From assembly GCA_027730465.1 (NCBI GenBank), contig JAQCGQ010000009.1, positions 1-13,012 of the forward strand: DNA of 13,012 bases, given 5' to 3'. Below are positions 1 through 6,525 of the stretch, piece after piece. Under the pieces are notes generated by a model. It was not told the DNA's origin. It ran no database searches and worked only from the letters and a program-made list of their open reading frames with translations. The translations under genes and the position numbers were made by a program. Origin of the DNA: Actinomycetota bacterium. GTDB lineage: Bacteria; Actinomycetota; Actinomycetes; Nanopelagicales; Nanopelagicaceae. Within the stretch, counting starts at the first letter, position 1, and every line of letters starts with the position of its first letter.

Positions 1-453
1 TTTATGCCTACTGTGGGCCAAGATGTGGCATTTGGTCCATACAACATGGGGTTGCGAGATAGTGAATTAGACAAGGTTGTGGAAGATTCACTTTCCTTAG
101 TTGGAATGCTTGAGTATAAAGATCGTCCACCACATCACTTATCATTTGGCCAACGTCGACGAGTAGCTGTCGCAACTGTATTAGCTATGAAGCCAGAGAT
201 TCTAGTTTTAGATGAACCCTCATCAAATTTAGATCCAGCCAGCCGGCGTGAACTAGCTGATATTTTAAGATCTCTAAATATCACCATGATTATGGTGACC
301 CATGATCTGCCATACGCTAACGAATTATGTGAAAGAGCATTAATACTTTCAGGTGGGGTAATTGCAGCCGATGGAAAAACCTCTGATTTACTTAAAGATA
401 GCGCGCTACTAAAAAAACATAGATTAGAGTTGCCGGTCGGGTTTACCCTTTAA
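1..453 (+). CDS. ABC transporter ATP-binding protein, CbiO/ECF type (5' end missing)
   Basis: This is the C-terminal part of an ATPase that powers an importer of the cobalt/nickel or ECF vitamin type. The frame is open to base 1 (a Phe codon precedes the ATG at 4), so the ATG is internal and the N-terminal Walker A half lies outside the window. Counting from that Met, the stretch VGQDVAFGP (4-12) is typical of CbiO/EcfA proteins. The signature motif LSFGQ (46-50) is followed by RRRVA, Walker B is ILVLDEP (66-72), the D-loop is SNLD (74-77) and the switch histidine is H100 in THD. About 150 residues remain of a usual 240-280. The stop overlaps the stop of the convergent SDR gene by 4 nt, with no hairpin between them. 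The substrate cannot be told without the upstream partner genes. Confidence 0.9.
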   Translation, partial: FMPTVGQDVAFGPYNMGLRDSELDKVVEDSLSLVGMLEYKDRPPHHLSFGQRRRVAVATVLAMKPEILVLDEPSSNLDPASRRELADILRSLNITMIMVTHDLPYANELCERALILSGGVIAADGKTSDLLKDSALLKKHRLELPVGFTL

Positions 454-1280
454 TCAACATATAGATCGTTTATAAATTCTTTTGTACCAGGAACAACTGC
501 ATACTTATCCAAATCAGTTATACCCTCACTGGCTAAAACTTCATCATCTATAAAGAAGTTTCCGCTGCACTCTTTTCCAGCACGATTTAAAATTATGTAG
601 GCAGAATCTGAAATAATCTCTGGGGTACGACAAAAGGCAACATCAATACCTGGAATCATCGCCAGGGCAGCAGTATCAATGGCTGTTCTTGGCCAAAGAG
701 CGTTAACTCCAATTCCATCTCGCTTTAATTCTTCGGCTAAACCTAGAACGCACATACTCATTCCATACTTTGCCATTGTGTAAGCCAGATGTGGTTTAAA
801 CCATTTTCCTTTCATAGAAAGTGGTGGTGAAAGCATCAAGATATGTGGATTTCTACCCTCTTTAGCACTCTTCTTTAAATAAGAAAGTGCAGCTTGTGAA
901 GTAAGAAATGTACCTCGAGTATTAACACCCATCATTAAATCAAATCTTTTTGCGGGTGTATTCTCTGTATTTGTTAAATTAATGGCTGAAGCGTTGTTTA
1001 TTAGAATATCAATTCCACCAAATGTTTGGGCTGTCTGTTCTATTGCTGATGCGATCTGATTCTCATCTCGGATGTCACATTGAATAGCAAGTGCGGTGCC
1101 ACCGGCTGCCTCAATATCTTTTGCTGCCGTATGAATGGTGCCAGGAAGTTTTGGATGTGCTTCAGTGGTCTTTGCTGCAATTGCAATTGATGCACCATCT
1201 TTTGCAGCTCTTAGCGCAATTGCTAAACCAATCCCGCGAGAGCCCCCAGTAATAAAGATTCGCTTACCCGCAAGTGACAT
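450..1280 (-). CDS. SDR family oxidoreductase, HSDL2-like
   Basis: A 276-residue NAD(P)-dependent short-chain dehydrogenase. It shows the Rossmann motif TGGSRGIG (11-18), NNAS (95-98) and the catalytic pair Y167-x3-K171. The run IAIAAKT..HPKLPGTIH (33-50) and the SPPLSMK stretch (151-157) resemble the hydroxysteroid-dehydrogenase-like-2 (HSDL2) group, whose physiological substrate is poorly known but which is linked to fatty-acid metabolism. The serine expected about 13 residues before Tyr is not at the classic spacing; S151 or S155 is the candidate. The sterol-carrier (SCP2) domain of animal HSDL2 is absent. The ATG overlaps the stop of the upstream crotonase gene by one base (TAATG), so the two are probably co-transcribed and translationally coupled. 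Substrate is inferred only as an acyl-CoA or lipid-like alcohol/ketone. Confidence 0.88.
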   Translation of the reverse strand: MSLAGKRIFITGGSRGIGLAIALRAAKDGASIAIAAKTTEAHPKLPGTIHTAAKDIEAAGGTALAIQCDIRDENQIASAIEQTAQTFGGIDILINNASAINLTNTENTPAKRFDLMMGVNTRGTFLTSQAALSYLKKSAKEGRNPHILMLSPPLSMKGKWFKPHLAYTMAKYGMSMCVLGLAEELKRDGIGVNALWPRTAIDTAALAMIPGIDVAFCRTPEIISDSAYIILNRAGKECSGNFFIDDEVLASEGITDLDKYAVVPGTKEFINDLYVD

Positions 1281-2029
1281 TACTTGACCTTGCTCTTTTT
1301 TGATAAGAAGTTCATAAACGCAAGTTGTGCTTCATCAGATTCTGCTGCTAATTTAAATAATATTCCTTCAGCTTTTATAACCTGATTAAGCGCCTCATGT
1401 GACCCACTCTTAAGTAATGCCTTGGTGTTAATTACCGCATTCGGTGGTTGCTGCGCAATATCATTGGCAAATGCCATTGCAGCAGCTAACTCATCATTTG
1501 CGATTGAATTAATTAAGCCCATCTCTTTCGCTTCATCAGCAGAAAACGTTCTACCAGTTAACAATATTTCAGAAGCTTTAGCATGTCCTACTAATCTTGG
1601 GAATAAATAACTTGAACCACCCTCGGCAACTAAACCTAATGAGACAAATGGCATAGAAAATTGCGTATCTGGATTTGCCGTTACCAGGTCGCAGTGAAGC
1701 AACATGGTTGTACCAATTCCGACTGCTCTACCTTTAACTGAGGCAATTAATGGTTTTGGAAAATTGTGAATTGCAAATAGAAAATTAAATACTGGAGAGC
1801 CCTCATCCATTTGTGGATTATTCGCAAAATCATTAATGTCATTGCCTGCCGTAAATGAGTCACCATTTGAATTTATTACTACCGCTCGGATTGAAAAATC
1901 ACCTGCTGCTTCATTTATTTTATCTGCCAATCTTTGATACATATCCTTAGTTATCGCATTTTTCTTTTCAGGCCGATTTAAGGTCAGGCGTAGAACCGCG
2001 CCAATTTGCTCATCTAATATAAAACTCAC
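1280..2029 (-). CDS. Enoyl-CoA hydratase/isomerase family protein (ECI2-like)
   Basis: A crotonase-fold enzyme of 249 residues from the GTG at 2029. The frame can open at a TTG at 2056, but that would add the unlikely leader AICTYYCR. The GTG sits exactly 6 nt after a TATTAT box with a -35-like ATGGCA 17 bp further up, so a leaderless start is favoured. Oxyanion-hole segments are SFTAGND (about 58-64) and GRAVGIGTT (100-108). The two glutamates of classic enoyl-CoA hydratase are not conserved (Thr and Phe occupy those sites), while LGLVAEGGSSYLFP (131-144) carries a Glu at 136 as in delta3-delta2-enoyl-CoA isomerase (ECI2/PECI). It is therefore more likely an isomerase of unsaturated acyl-CoAs than a hydratase. 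It is first gene of a two-gene unit with the SDR. Confidence 0.85.
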   Translation of the reverse strand: MSFILDEQIGAVLRLTLNRPEKKNAITKDMYQRLADKINEAAGDFSIRAVVINSNGDSFTAGNDINDFANNPQMDEGSPVFNFLFAIHNFPKPLIASVKGRAVGIGTTMLLHCDLVTANPDTQFSMPFVSLGLVAEGGSSYLFPRLVGHAKASEILLTGRTFSADEAKEMGLINSIANDELAAAMAFANDIAQQPPNAVINTKALLKSGSHEALNQVIKAEGILFKLAAESDEAQLAFMNFLSKKSKVK

Positions 2030-2064
2030 GCGGCAATAATAGGTGCAAATTGCCAAAATGCCAT
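2029..2064 (-). promoter_or_regulatory. Leaderless promoter of the crotonase-SDR operon
   Basis: Read on the minus strand: ATGGCA (2064-2059), a 17-bp spacer, TATTAT (2041-2036), then 6 nt to the GTG start at 2029. The spacing puts transcription start on or next to the GTG. It is a consensus-like match read by eye, with no experimental support. Confidence 0.5.
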
Positions 2065-2069
2065 GTGGC

Positions 2070-2097
2070 TTGAAAGCGCCATAAATAAGAGCACAAT
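2070..2097 (+). promoter_or_regulatory. Candidate promoter of the small LuxR-type gene
   Basis: TTGAAA (2070-2075) and CACAAT (2092-2097) are separated by 16 bp. Transcription would start near 2104, ahead of the ribosome binding site at 2113. It lies back-to-back with the crotonase promoter. Confidence 0.35.
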
Positions 2098-2112
2098 AGG
2101 AGCCAGATCATT

Positions 2113-2117
2113 GGAGG
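2113..2117 (+). promoter_or_regulatory. Ribosome binding site GGAGG deciding the LuxR-type start
   Basis: GGAGG lies 6 nt before the TTG at 2124 but directly abuts the GTG at 2118. This spacing favours the TTG as start codon. It is the clearest Shine-Dalgarno sequence in the window. Confidence 0.6.
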
Positions 2118-2123
2118 GTGGCC

Positions 2124-2318
2124 TTGGACGTTAAAATTTTGCTTCGAGAGTTAACCCCGTTTGAGCAATTAGTTTGTGAGCACCTATGCGATGGGCTAAC
2201 AAATTCAGCAATTGCTAAAACAACAGCTCATACTGAAAAGGTAATCGAGAACACTGTCTCACGAGTTGCCCATGCATTTTCGATCAAATCAGATGGTCAA
2301 GTAAATGTTAGAGTTTGA
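2124..2318 (+). CDS. Small LuxR/GerE-type helix-turn-helix protein, ended by an in-frame TGA
   Basis: A 64-residue protein consisting almost only of a LuxR (GerE) DNA-binding domain. It has LTPFEQLVCEHLCDGLTNSA (about 10-29), corresponding to the usual LTPRE..VL.L.A.GL.N.E.A start, then the recognition-helix region KVIENTVSRVAHAF (41-54). It has no receiver or sensor domain. The TTG at 2124 is chosen because of GGAGG 6 nt upstream. The TGA at 2316 falls inside the last helix of the domain (after VNVRV), and the same frame stays open and protein-like for 39 codons to TAA at 2436. It is therefore either a gene recently cut by a nonsense mutation (for example CGA to TGA), a gene with stop readthrough, or a short functional form. 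Targets are unknown. Confidence 0.65.
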   Translation: MDVKILLRELTPFEQLVCEHLCDGLTNSAIAKTTAHTEKVIENTVSRVAHAFSIKSDGQVNVRV

Positions 2319-2438
2319 TTAGCCCTTACATATCGTTCACATTTTGGTGACAATGCTTTTGATAAATTAGGGGCCATCTGCAGGCACCTAACAGTTGGAG
2401 CAAATGGTGAGCAAATTTGCGCAAGACATTCTGATTAA
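2319..2438 (+). other. In-frame continuation of the LuxR-type gene beyond its TGA
   Basis: Directly after the TGA, in the same frame, 39 sense codons run to TAA (2436-2438). They begin LALTYRSHFGDNAFDKLGA and end with QICARHSD. LALTYR suits the last helix of a GerE domain (compare typical ..LALAYR..), and the stretch has charged and aromatic content like a real C-terminus. If the TGA were an amino acid, the full protein would be 104 residues. No frameshift is needed, only one changed codon. Confidence 0.5.
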
Positions 2439-2523
2439 TTTTTATTGACCTAGAATAACTACGACCTCGTTTTAAATCTAACAGTAATTTAATGTAAAGC
2501 TAAAATTCTCATCTCTAAAAAGC
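2439..2523. other. Short non-coding stretch before the terminator
   Basis: This AT-rich gap separates the extended LuxR-type frame from the hairpin at 2524. A TTGACC at 2445 has no convincing -10 partner. No further feature was seen. Confidence 0.3.
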
Positions 2524-2560
2524 AAAAGCCCCTAGGGTCTTAAAAACCTTAGGGGCTTTT
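2524..2560. terminator. Bidirectional rho-independent terminator
   Basis: The arms AAAAGCCCCTAGGGT (2524-2538) and ACCTTAGGGGCTTTT (2546-2560) pair over 15 positions with one G-U wobble and a 7-nt loop. T-runs flank it on both strands (TTTTT at 2557-2561; AAAA at 2524-2527 on the left arm). It lies 16 nt after the ino1 stop and after the LuxR-type gene, so it probably ends transcription from both sides. It is the only strong terminator hairpin in the window. Confidence 0.88.
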
Positions 2561-2576
2561 TATATTGCCGTTTAAT

Positions 2577-3671
2577 TTATCTTTCGATGCTGCCATCAAT
2601 GAATTGATCAACCCTTGCATACGCCTGCTCGTCAGTGTATTGAACTGGAGGAGATTTCATAAAGTAACTACTTGGTGAAAGCAGTGGCCCACCAATTTTG
2701 CGATCCATTGCAATCTTCGCACAACGAAGCGCGTCAATAATTACGCCAGCAGAGTTTGGTGAATCCCATACCTCAAGTTTGTACTCTAGATTAAGTGGCA
2801 CATCTCCAAAAGCTCTTCCCTCTAATCTGACATAAGCCCACTTGCGATCATCAAGCCATGGAATGTAATCAGATGGTCCGATATGAACATTTTTAGCACC
2901 TAGGTCATAATCTAATTGAGAAGTAACTGATTGAGTCTTAGAGATCTTCTTAGATTCAAGCCGATCTCGCTCTAGCATGTTCTTAAAATCCATATTTCCA
3001 CCAACATTTAATTGGTAGGTGCGATCTAGGTGAACACCTCGATCTTGGAATAGCTTGGCCATGATTCGGTGGGTAATAGTTGCGCCCACCTGAGACTTAA
3101 TATCATCGCCCACGATTGGTAGCCCCGCCTTAGTGAACTTATCTGCCCAAACTGGATCTGAGGCAATAAATACCGGAAGGGCGTTAACAAAGGCGCACCC
3201 AGCATCAATTGCGCATTGGGCATAAAACTTAGCTGCCTCTTCTGATCCCACTGGTAAATAGCAGATAACTACATCTACTTTATTAGACTTTAACTCAGCT
3301 ACTACATCAACGGGTGCAGAGGAAGATTCAGTAATCGTCTCTTTGTAGTAACGGCCAAGGCCATCTAGCGTGGGACCTCTTTTAACACTCACACCAGTTT
3401 TAGCAACGGTAGCAAACTTAATAGTGTTGTTCTCACTAGCCCAGATTGCCTCTGCAAGATCTAAACCAACCTTCTTGGCATCAACATCTAAGGCTAAAAC
3501 AAAGTTAATATTTTTTATGTGATAATCACCAAGTACTGGGTGCATTAAACCTGGAATTTCAGTTTCATTGGTTGCATCCTTGTAGTAAGTAATGCCCTGA
3601 ACTAATGAGTTAGCACAGTTTCCAACACCAATAATTGCTACCCTGATCTCACCCTTATTCTCTATGCTCAC
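2577..3671 (-). CDS. ino1: Inositol-3-phosphate synthase
   Basis: This enzyme converts glucose-6-phosphate to 1L-myo-inositol-1(3)-phosphate with bound NAD. That is the first step to phosphatidylinositol, PIMs and, in many actinobacteria, mycothiol. Its 364 residues are close to the mycobacterial Ino1 (about 367). Visible marks are the NAD-binding GVGNCANS (15-22), [29 protein letters not shown], the conserved [13 protein letters not shown] block and the [12 protein letters not shown] segment. The GTG start shares GTGA with the padR stop, a 4-nt overlap implying coupled translation. A strong terminator follows its stop. The padR-ino1 pair also occurs in M. tuberculosis (Rv0047c-Rv0046c, from memory), which supports control by the PadR protein. 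Confidence 0.96.
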   Translation of the reverse strand: MSIENKGEIRVAIIGVGNCANSLVQGITYYKDATNETEIPGLMHPVLGDYHIKNINFVLALDVDAKKVGLDLAEAIWASENNTIKFATVAKTGVSVKRGPTLDGLGRYYKETITESSSAPVDVVAELKSNKVDVVICYLPVGSEEAAKFYAQCAIDAGCAFVNALPVFIASDPVWADKFTKAGLPIVGDDIKSQVGATITHRIMAKLFQDRGVHLDRTYQLNVGGNMDFKNMLERDRLESKKISKTQSVTSQLDYDLGAKNVHIGPSDYIPWLDDRKWAYVRLEGRAFGDVPLNLEYKLEVWDSPNSAGVIIDALRCAKIAMDRKIGGPLLSPSSYFMKSPPVQYTDEQAYARVDQFIDGSIER

Positions 3672-4210
3672 TTACTCTTCCTCTCGGTTTTTATCATTTT
3701 TTCTAACCAATTAATCTCTCGCTCTGCTGAATCCAATGAGTGGCGGCGCCACTCAATCAAATAGGTATCAATCCCCTCTGGAATTTTTGCGAGATCTCTT
3801 CGGATAACTTCTGCCCTACCAACTAGCCGCCGGTGGCGCCCTTCTAAAATTCTTACTCGATTATTTCTTGGAGTAGGACCAAAAAATGCGAACCGAACCT
3901 CAAAGCCCTCATCTTCGAATGTGTCTGGACTAGCACTTTGCATTAGTTGTGAAAACTTCTCTTTTCCTTTTTTAGTTAAGTCATAAACAATTCTTGATCT
4001 GCGAGATAAGCCACCTGCATCAGTAAATGATTTTTCAATTAAATCTGCTTCCATCATTTTGCGAAGCTGCGGGTATAAAACTGAAAAACTAAGAGCTCGA
4101 AAAGGCCCATAGATTGTGGTCAATCGCTTGCGCAGTTCATAGCCGTGAAGTGGGCCTTGGGAGAGCAGGCCAAGGAGAGCAAACTCTAAAGACTCAGCCC
4201 TTGAACGCAT
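3668..4210 (-). CDS. PadR family transcriptional regulator
   Basis: A 180-residue PadR-type regulator. The winged helix at the N-terminus reads [20 protein letters not shown] (about 8-27), then the [25 protein letters not shown] recognition-helix/wing region. A helical C-terminal dimerisation half follows (family vir_act_alpha_C type), with the Trp-containing [20 protein letters not shown] near the end. The ATG at 4210 is preceded by AGGGGTGG 6 nt upstream, a usable ribosome binding site. It overlaps ino1 by 4 nt, so it probably controls its own operon. The overlapping palindromes at 4226-4264, just upstream, are the likely operator. The effector is unknown. Confidence 0.92.
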   Translation of the reverse strand: MRSRAESLEFALLGLLSQGPLHGYELRKRLTTIYGPFRALSFSVLYPQLRKMMEADLIEKSFTDAGGLSRRSRIVYDLTKKGKEKFSQLMQSASPDTFEDEGFEVRFAFFGPTPRNNRVRILEGRHRRLVGRAEVIRRDLAKIPEGIDTYLIEWRRHSLDSAEREINWLEKMIKTERKSK

Positions 4211-4225
4211 CTTCTTCCACCCCTA

Positions 4226-4264
4226 ATATCTATCAGATATATCGAATCGATACTATCGAGTATC
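4226..4264. promoter_or_regulatory. Array of three overlapping palindromes, likely PadR operator
   Basis: Three perfect dyads lie end to end: ATATCT-ATC-AGATAT (4226-4240), TATCGA-A-TCGATA (4240-4252) and GATACT-ATCG-AGTATC (4249-4264). All are built from TATC/GATA half-sites. They fill the space between the padR start (4210) and the lysE promoter (-10 at 4295). Binding here could act on both divergent genes. That the binder is the neighbouring PadR protein is inference. Confidence 0.55.
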
Positions 4265-4294
4265 TAAACCTAAAATCGCTACATCTGCAACCCA

Positions 4295-4306
4295 TACAAT
4301 CAGGGC
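4295..4306 (+). promoter_or_regulatory. -10 element and leaderless start of the lysE-family gene
   Basis: TACAAT (4295-4300, 5 of 6 consensus) is followed by 6 nt and the GTG start at 4307. This is the same spacing as at the crotonase gene. No good -35 is visible at 16-18 bp, which would fit a promoter that depends on an activator or is modulated by the adjacent palindromes. Confidence 0.5.
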
Positions 4307-4963
4307 GTGTTGATCGCAGATGCCATTCCCAGCCGGTTCTGGGAGTTCCTGGTAGCCACGATTTTGATCATATTAGCTCCTGGCCCATCAGTACTTTTCA
4401 CCATCGCCAGAGCAATCTCCTGGGGCAGAGTCACAGCTATTGCCACCGTAATTGGCAACGCTTTTGGGATGTTTCTAGTCTCAGTTTTAGTTGCGGTAGG
4501 GCTTGGCCCAGTTATTCAAAACTCCACACTTTTCTATCACGGCATTCAATGGGCAGGTGGGGCCTACCTGATCTATCTCGGAATCACAGCTATTAAGGCG
4601 AGTGCAATTGATGCGCAAGGAATGCAATCTGCCGAGGGATTAAAGCCTAATTTTTTAACCTCTGTTAAAAATGGTTTCTGGGTGGGGGTATTAAATCCAA
4701 AATCAATCGTCTTCTTCGCAGCAATTTTGCCAGCCTTTGTGGACCAAGAAAAAAATAATGTAACTGCCCAATTACTATTTCTGGGCGCAGTCTTCGCCAT
4801 AGTTGCCTTTATCTCAGATGGCACTTACGGAGTTTTAGCCGGCACTATCCGTAGCTCACTCGCTCAGGATGTGCGCAAGTTGATCTTTATGCGCCGCTTT
4901 GGTGGTGTGGTGATGATCGCTTTAGGCATATTCACTATCGCTTCAGCGATAATACTTGGCTAG
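4307..4963 (+). CDS. LysE/RhtB family translocator
   Basis: A 218-residue inner-membrane exporter of the LysE superfamily, which usually exports amino acids or similar small molecules. It has a first hydrophobic helix with the family APGPSVL motif (about 24-30), then GRVTAIATVIGNAFGMF in the second helix. The central cytoplasmic loop (about 101-122) is followed by NPKSIVFFAAILPAF, a typical fourth segment, and two more helices, giving about six membrane spans. Length is normal. GTG at 4307 is chosen because of the TACAAT box 6 nt upstream; TTG at 4310 is the alternative. It is divergent from padR-ino1 and shares the palindrome-rich control region. The substrate is not predictable from sequence. 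Confidence 0.9.
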   Translation: MLIADAIPSRFWEFLVATILIILAPGPSVLFTIARAISWGRVTAIATVIGNAFGMFLVSVLVAVGLGPVIQNSTLFYHGIQWAGGAYLIYLGITAIKASAIDAQGMQSAEGLKPNFLTSVKNGFWVGVLNPKSIVFFAAILPAFVDQEKNNVTAQLLFLGAVFAIVAFISDGTYGVLAGTIRSSLAQDVRKLIFMRRFGGVVMIALGIFTIASAIILG

Positions 4964-5077
4964 TTGCCTAAAATTCTCGTGGCGATATTGCCCAATGTCA
5001 GTGGCGAAGGGCAGACTTATCATCAATAAACCCAAATTAAGGCACAGAAGTTGTGCGATAAGAAACGAGTGAAAATA

Positions 5078-5770
5078 ATGGCATCATCTAATGCAGTTGG
5101 CAGTGCACGTGAATTTATTTCACCATCTGATTTAACATTTTCTTGGGGCGGTTGCCATAGATGTTTATGGCTTAATTACAATCATGGTCTTCGCACCCCA
5201 GGCTTTATGCCGTTAGTCGGTGATCTAGCAAATATGCAGGAGAAGTACTTTGCCGAGAAAACTACTGCAGATATAGCACCCGTCTTACCGCAAGGTAAGG
5301 TGGCTGATTTAGGTGGTTGGGTTAAATCATCTTTTATTAATGTAAATGATCAACCAACTAAGTATGCAATCAGGGGTAAATACGACTTATTAATTGAATT
5401 TGCTGATGGCACCTTTGGAATTATTGATTGTAAGTTTCAAGCAAAGGATTCAGATAAAACTGACCTCTATCAGCCTCAACTTGAAGCCTATGCGTTTGCG
5501 TTAGAAAATCCAGCGGTCGGTGAGGCTAAGAAAGTTTCCTTAATGGGATTATTAGTCTGGTCATTACTTGAACCAGCAGGTGATGTTAATAAAGGATTTG
5601 GACTTAAGCTAAAACATACTTGGCGACCTATTGCTAGAAACCCAGAGGCACTTTCAACTCGGTTAACTGATTTTATTACAGTGGTCAGTTCGCAAATGCC
5701 AGCTGCCAAAGATAACTGCGAAATGTGTAACTACTTAAGCACCCGTCGAGAGTTTATTGGCGCGCAGTAG
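5078..5770 (+). CDS. PD-(D/E)XK (RecB/Cas4-like) nuclease-fold protein with two CxxC pairs
   Basis: A 230-residue protein with the core of the PD-(D/E)XK nuclease fold. GKYD (D103), IIDCK (D117, K119) and YQPQLEAYAF (131-140) correspond to the D / (D/E)xK / Qxx(x)Y motifs of RecB-, AddB- and Cas4-type domains. Two cysteine pairs, CHRC (26-29) near the N-terminus and CEMC (214-217) near the C-terminus, bracket the domain as in Fe-S-cluster nucleases, so a [4Fe-4S] or Zn site is plausible. No helicase, cas1/2 or CRISPR repeats lie nearby; the gene appears to stand alone. Start is uncertain: ATG 5078 is used, but GTG 5069 lies 6 nt after an extended -10 (TGC GATAAG), and the frame opens at TTG 5051. 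The stop abuts the plsC stop. Confidence 0.72.
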   Translation: MASSNAVGSAREFISPSDLTFSWGGCHRCLWLNYNHGLRTPGFMPLVGDLANMQEKYFAEKTTADIAPVLPQGKVADLGGWVKSSFINVNDQPTKYAIRGKYDLLIEFADGTFGIIDCKFQAKDSDKTDLYQPQLEAYAFALENPAVGEAKKVSLMGLLVWSLLEPAGDVNKGFGLKLKHTWRPIARNPEALSTRLTDFITVVSSQMPAAKDNCEMCNYLSTRREFIGAQ

Positions 5771-6481
5771 TTATGCGTCATCTTCATCAAATTCGGTCTT
5801 ATTCTTATAAGTTTTTTTGATGGCATCCTTTGCATCTGATGCATACATATTTGGCACATACTCTTGCTTTGATAACTGAGCAATTTTTTCCATAAGTTCA
5901 TTGGTAGCATCTCTTAGCACGTTTTGATCAGTTGGATCCCCTGTGAAATAAATTGGTTCACCAAATACCATTTCAACTCTTCTAACCTTAGGAACTACCT
6001 GCCCAGTTGGTTGAATTTCAGCAGTATTAAACATTGCAACCGGAATGATCCCGGCCCCAGACTCAATTGCCATTCGAGCTATGCCGGTTCTGCCTTTATA
6101 AAGCCGACCATCAGGTGATCTTGTTCCTTCTGGATAGATACCAAGACAGTGACCCTCTTTAAGTAAGCGAAGACCGGTTAGTAAAGCAGCCTCACTTCGC
6201 TTTCCGCCAGAGCGATCAATTGGCACCTGACCGAGTGCAATAAATGTTAATTTTTTTATAAACCCTTTTAGGCCAGGTGAGGTGAAGTACTCACTCTTTG
6301 CTAGAAAGGTGACTTTGCGAGGAACTACTAATGGCATAAAGATTGAATCGCTAAAGGAGAGATGATTTGAAGCAATGATTACGCCACCGTTGCTTGGCAC
6401 ATGCCGTAGCCCGCTGACCTTAGGGCGAAAGATAAACATCAGCAATGGAATTAGGAACGATTTTAAAATCGAGTATGCCAC
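5771..6481 (-). CDS. 1-acyl-sn-glycerol-3-phosphate acyltransferase (PlsC-like)
   Basis: This enzyme transfers an acyl chain to lysophosphatidic acid to make phosphatidic acid at the membrane. It has 236 residues with a hydrophobic N-terminus (LKSFLIPLLMFIF, 6-18). The acyltransferase motif I is NHLSFSD (H40, D45), a substrate-binding segment follows at VPIDRSGG (86-93), motif III is YPEGTRSPDG (116-125), and the IIPVAM motif lies at 145-150. The C-terminus is charged. GTG at 6481 is the start: TAAATT lies 6 nt upstream and GTGGCA 17 bp above that. Position and orientation match Rv2182c of M. tuberculosis relative to pimB' (from memory). It converges with no gap on the nuclease gene and diverges from the esterase gene by 44 nt. 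Confidence 0.92.
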   Translation of the reverse strand: MAYSILKSFLIPLLMFIFRPKVSGLRHVPSNGGVIIASNHLSFSDSIFMPLVVPRKVTFLAKSEYFTSPGLKGFIKKLTFIALGQVPIDRSGGKRSEAALLTGLRLLKEGHCLGIYPEGTRSPDGRLYKGRTGIARMAIESGAGIIPVAMFNTAEIQPTGQVVPKVRRVEMVFGEPIYFTGDPTDQNVLRDATNELMEKIAQLSKQEYVPNMYASDAKDAIKKTYKNKTEFDEDDA

Positions 6482-6516
6482 GGGTCTAATTTAGTGGCTA
6501 AGGGAATCTGTGCCAC
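6481..6516 (-). promoter_or_regulatory. Leaderless promoter of plsC
   Basis: Minus strand: GTGGCA (6516-6511), 17 bp, TAAATT (6493-6488), 6 nt, GTG start at 6481. The geometry is identical to that of the crotonase promoter. Confidence 0.45.
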
Positions 6517-6525
6517 CATCTGAGC

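Noticed and set aside
2118..2123. GTG at 2118 as the start of the LuxR-type gene
   Set aside because: It directly abuts GGAGG, leaving no room for initiation; the TTG 6 nt further on has proper spacing.
2316..2318. TGA as a selenocysteine codon
   Set aside because: The protein is a DNA-binding regulator with no redox role, and no SECIS-like hairpin is apparent directly downstream; a CGA-to-TGA change or readthrough is simpler.
2445..2523. A small RNA between TTGACC (2445) and the terminator
   Set aside because: No -10 box at a suitable distance and no stable fold was seen apart from the terminator itself.
3026..3223. Minus-strand frame inside ino1
   Set aside because: It is an alternative frame within a well-conserved enzyme, with no start signal of its own.
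4114..4596. 160-codon plus-strand frame across padR and lysE
   Set aside because: It is antisense to padR, runs through the palindrome array and covers lysE in another frame; the protein has no recognisable pattern.
5078..5770. Cas4 of a CRISPR-Cas locus
   Set aside because: No repeat-spacer array or other cas genes are in the window and the cysteine layout differs from Cas4.
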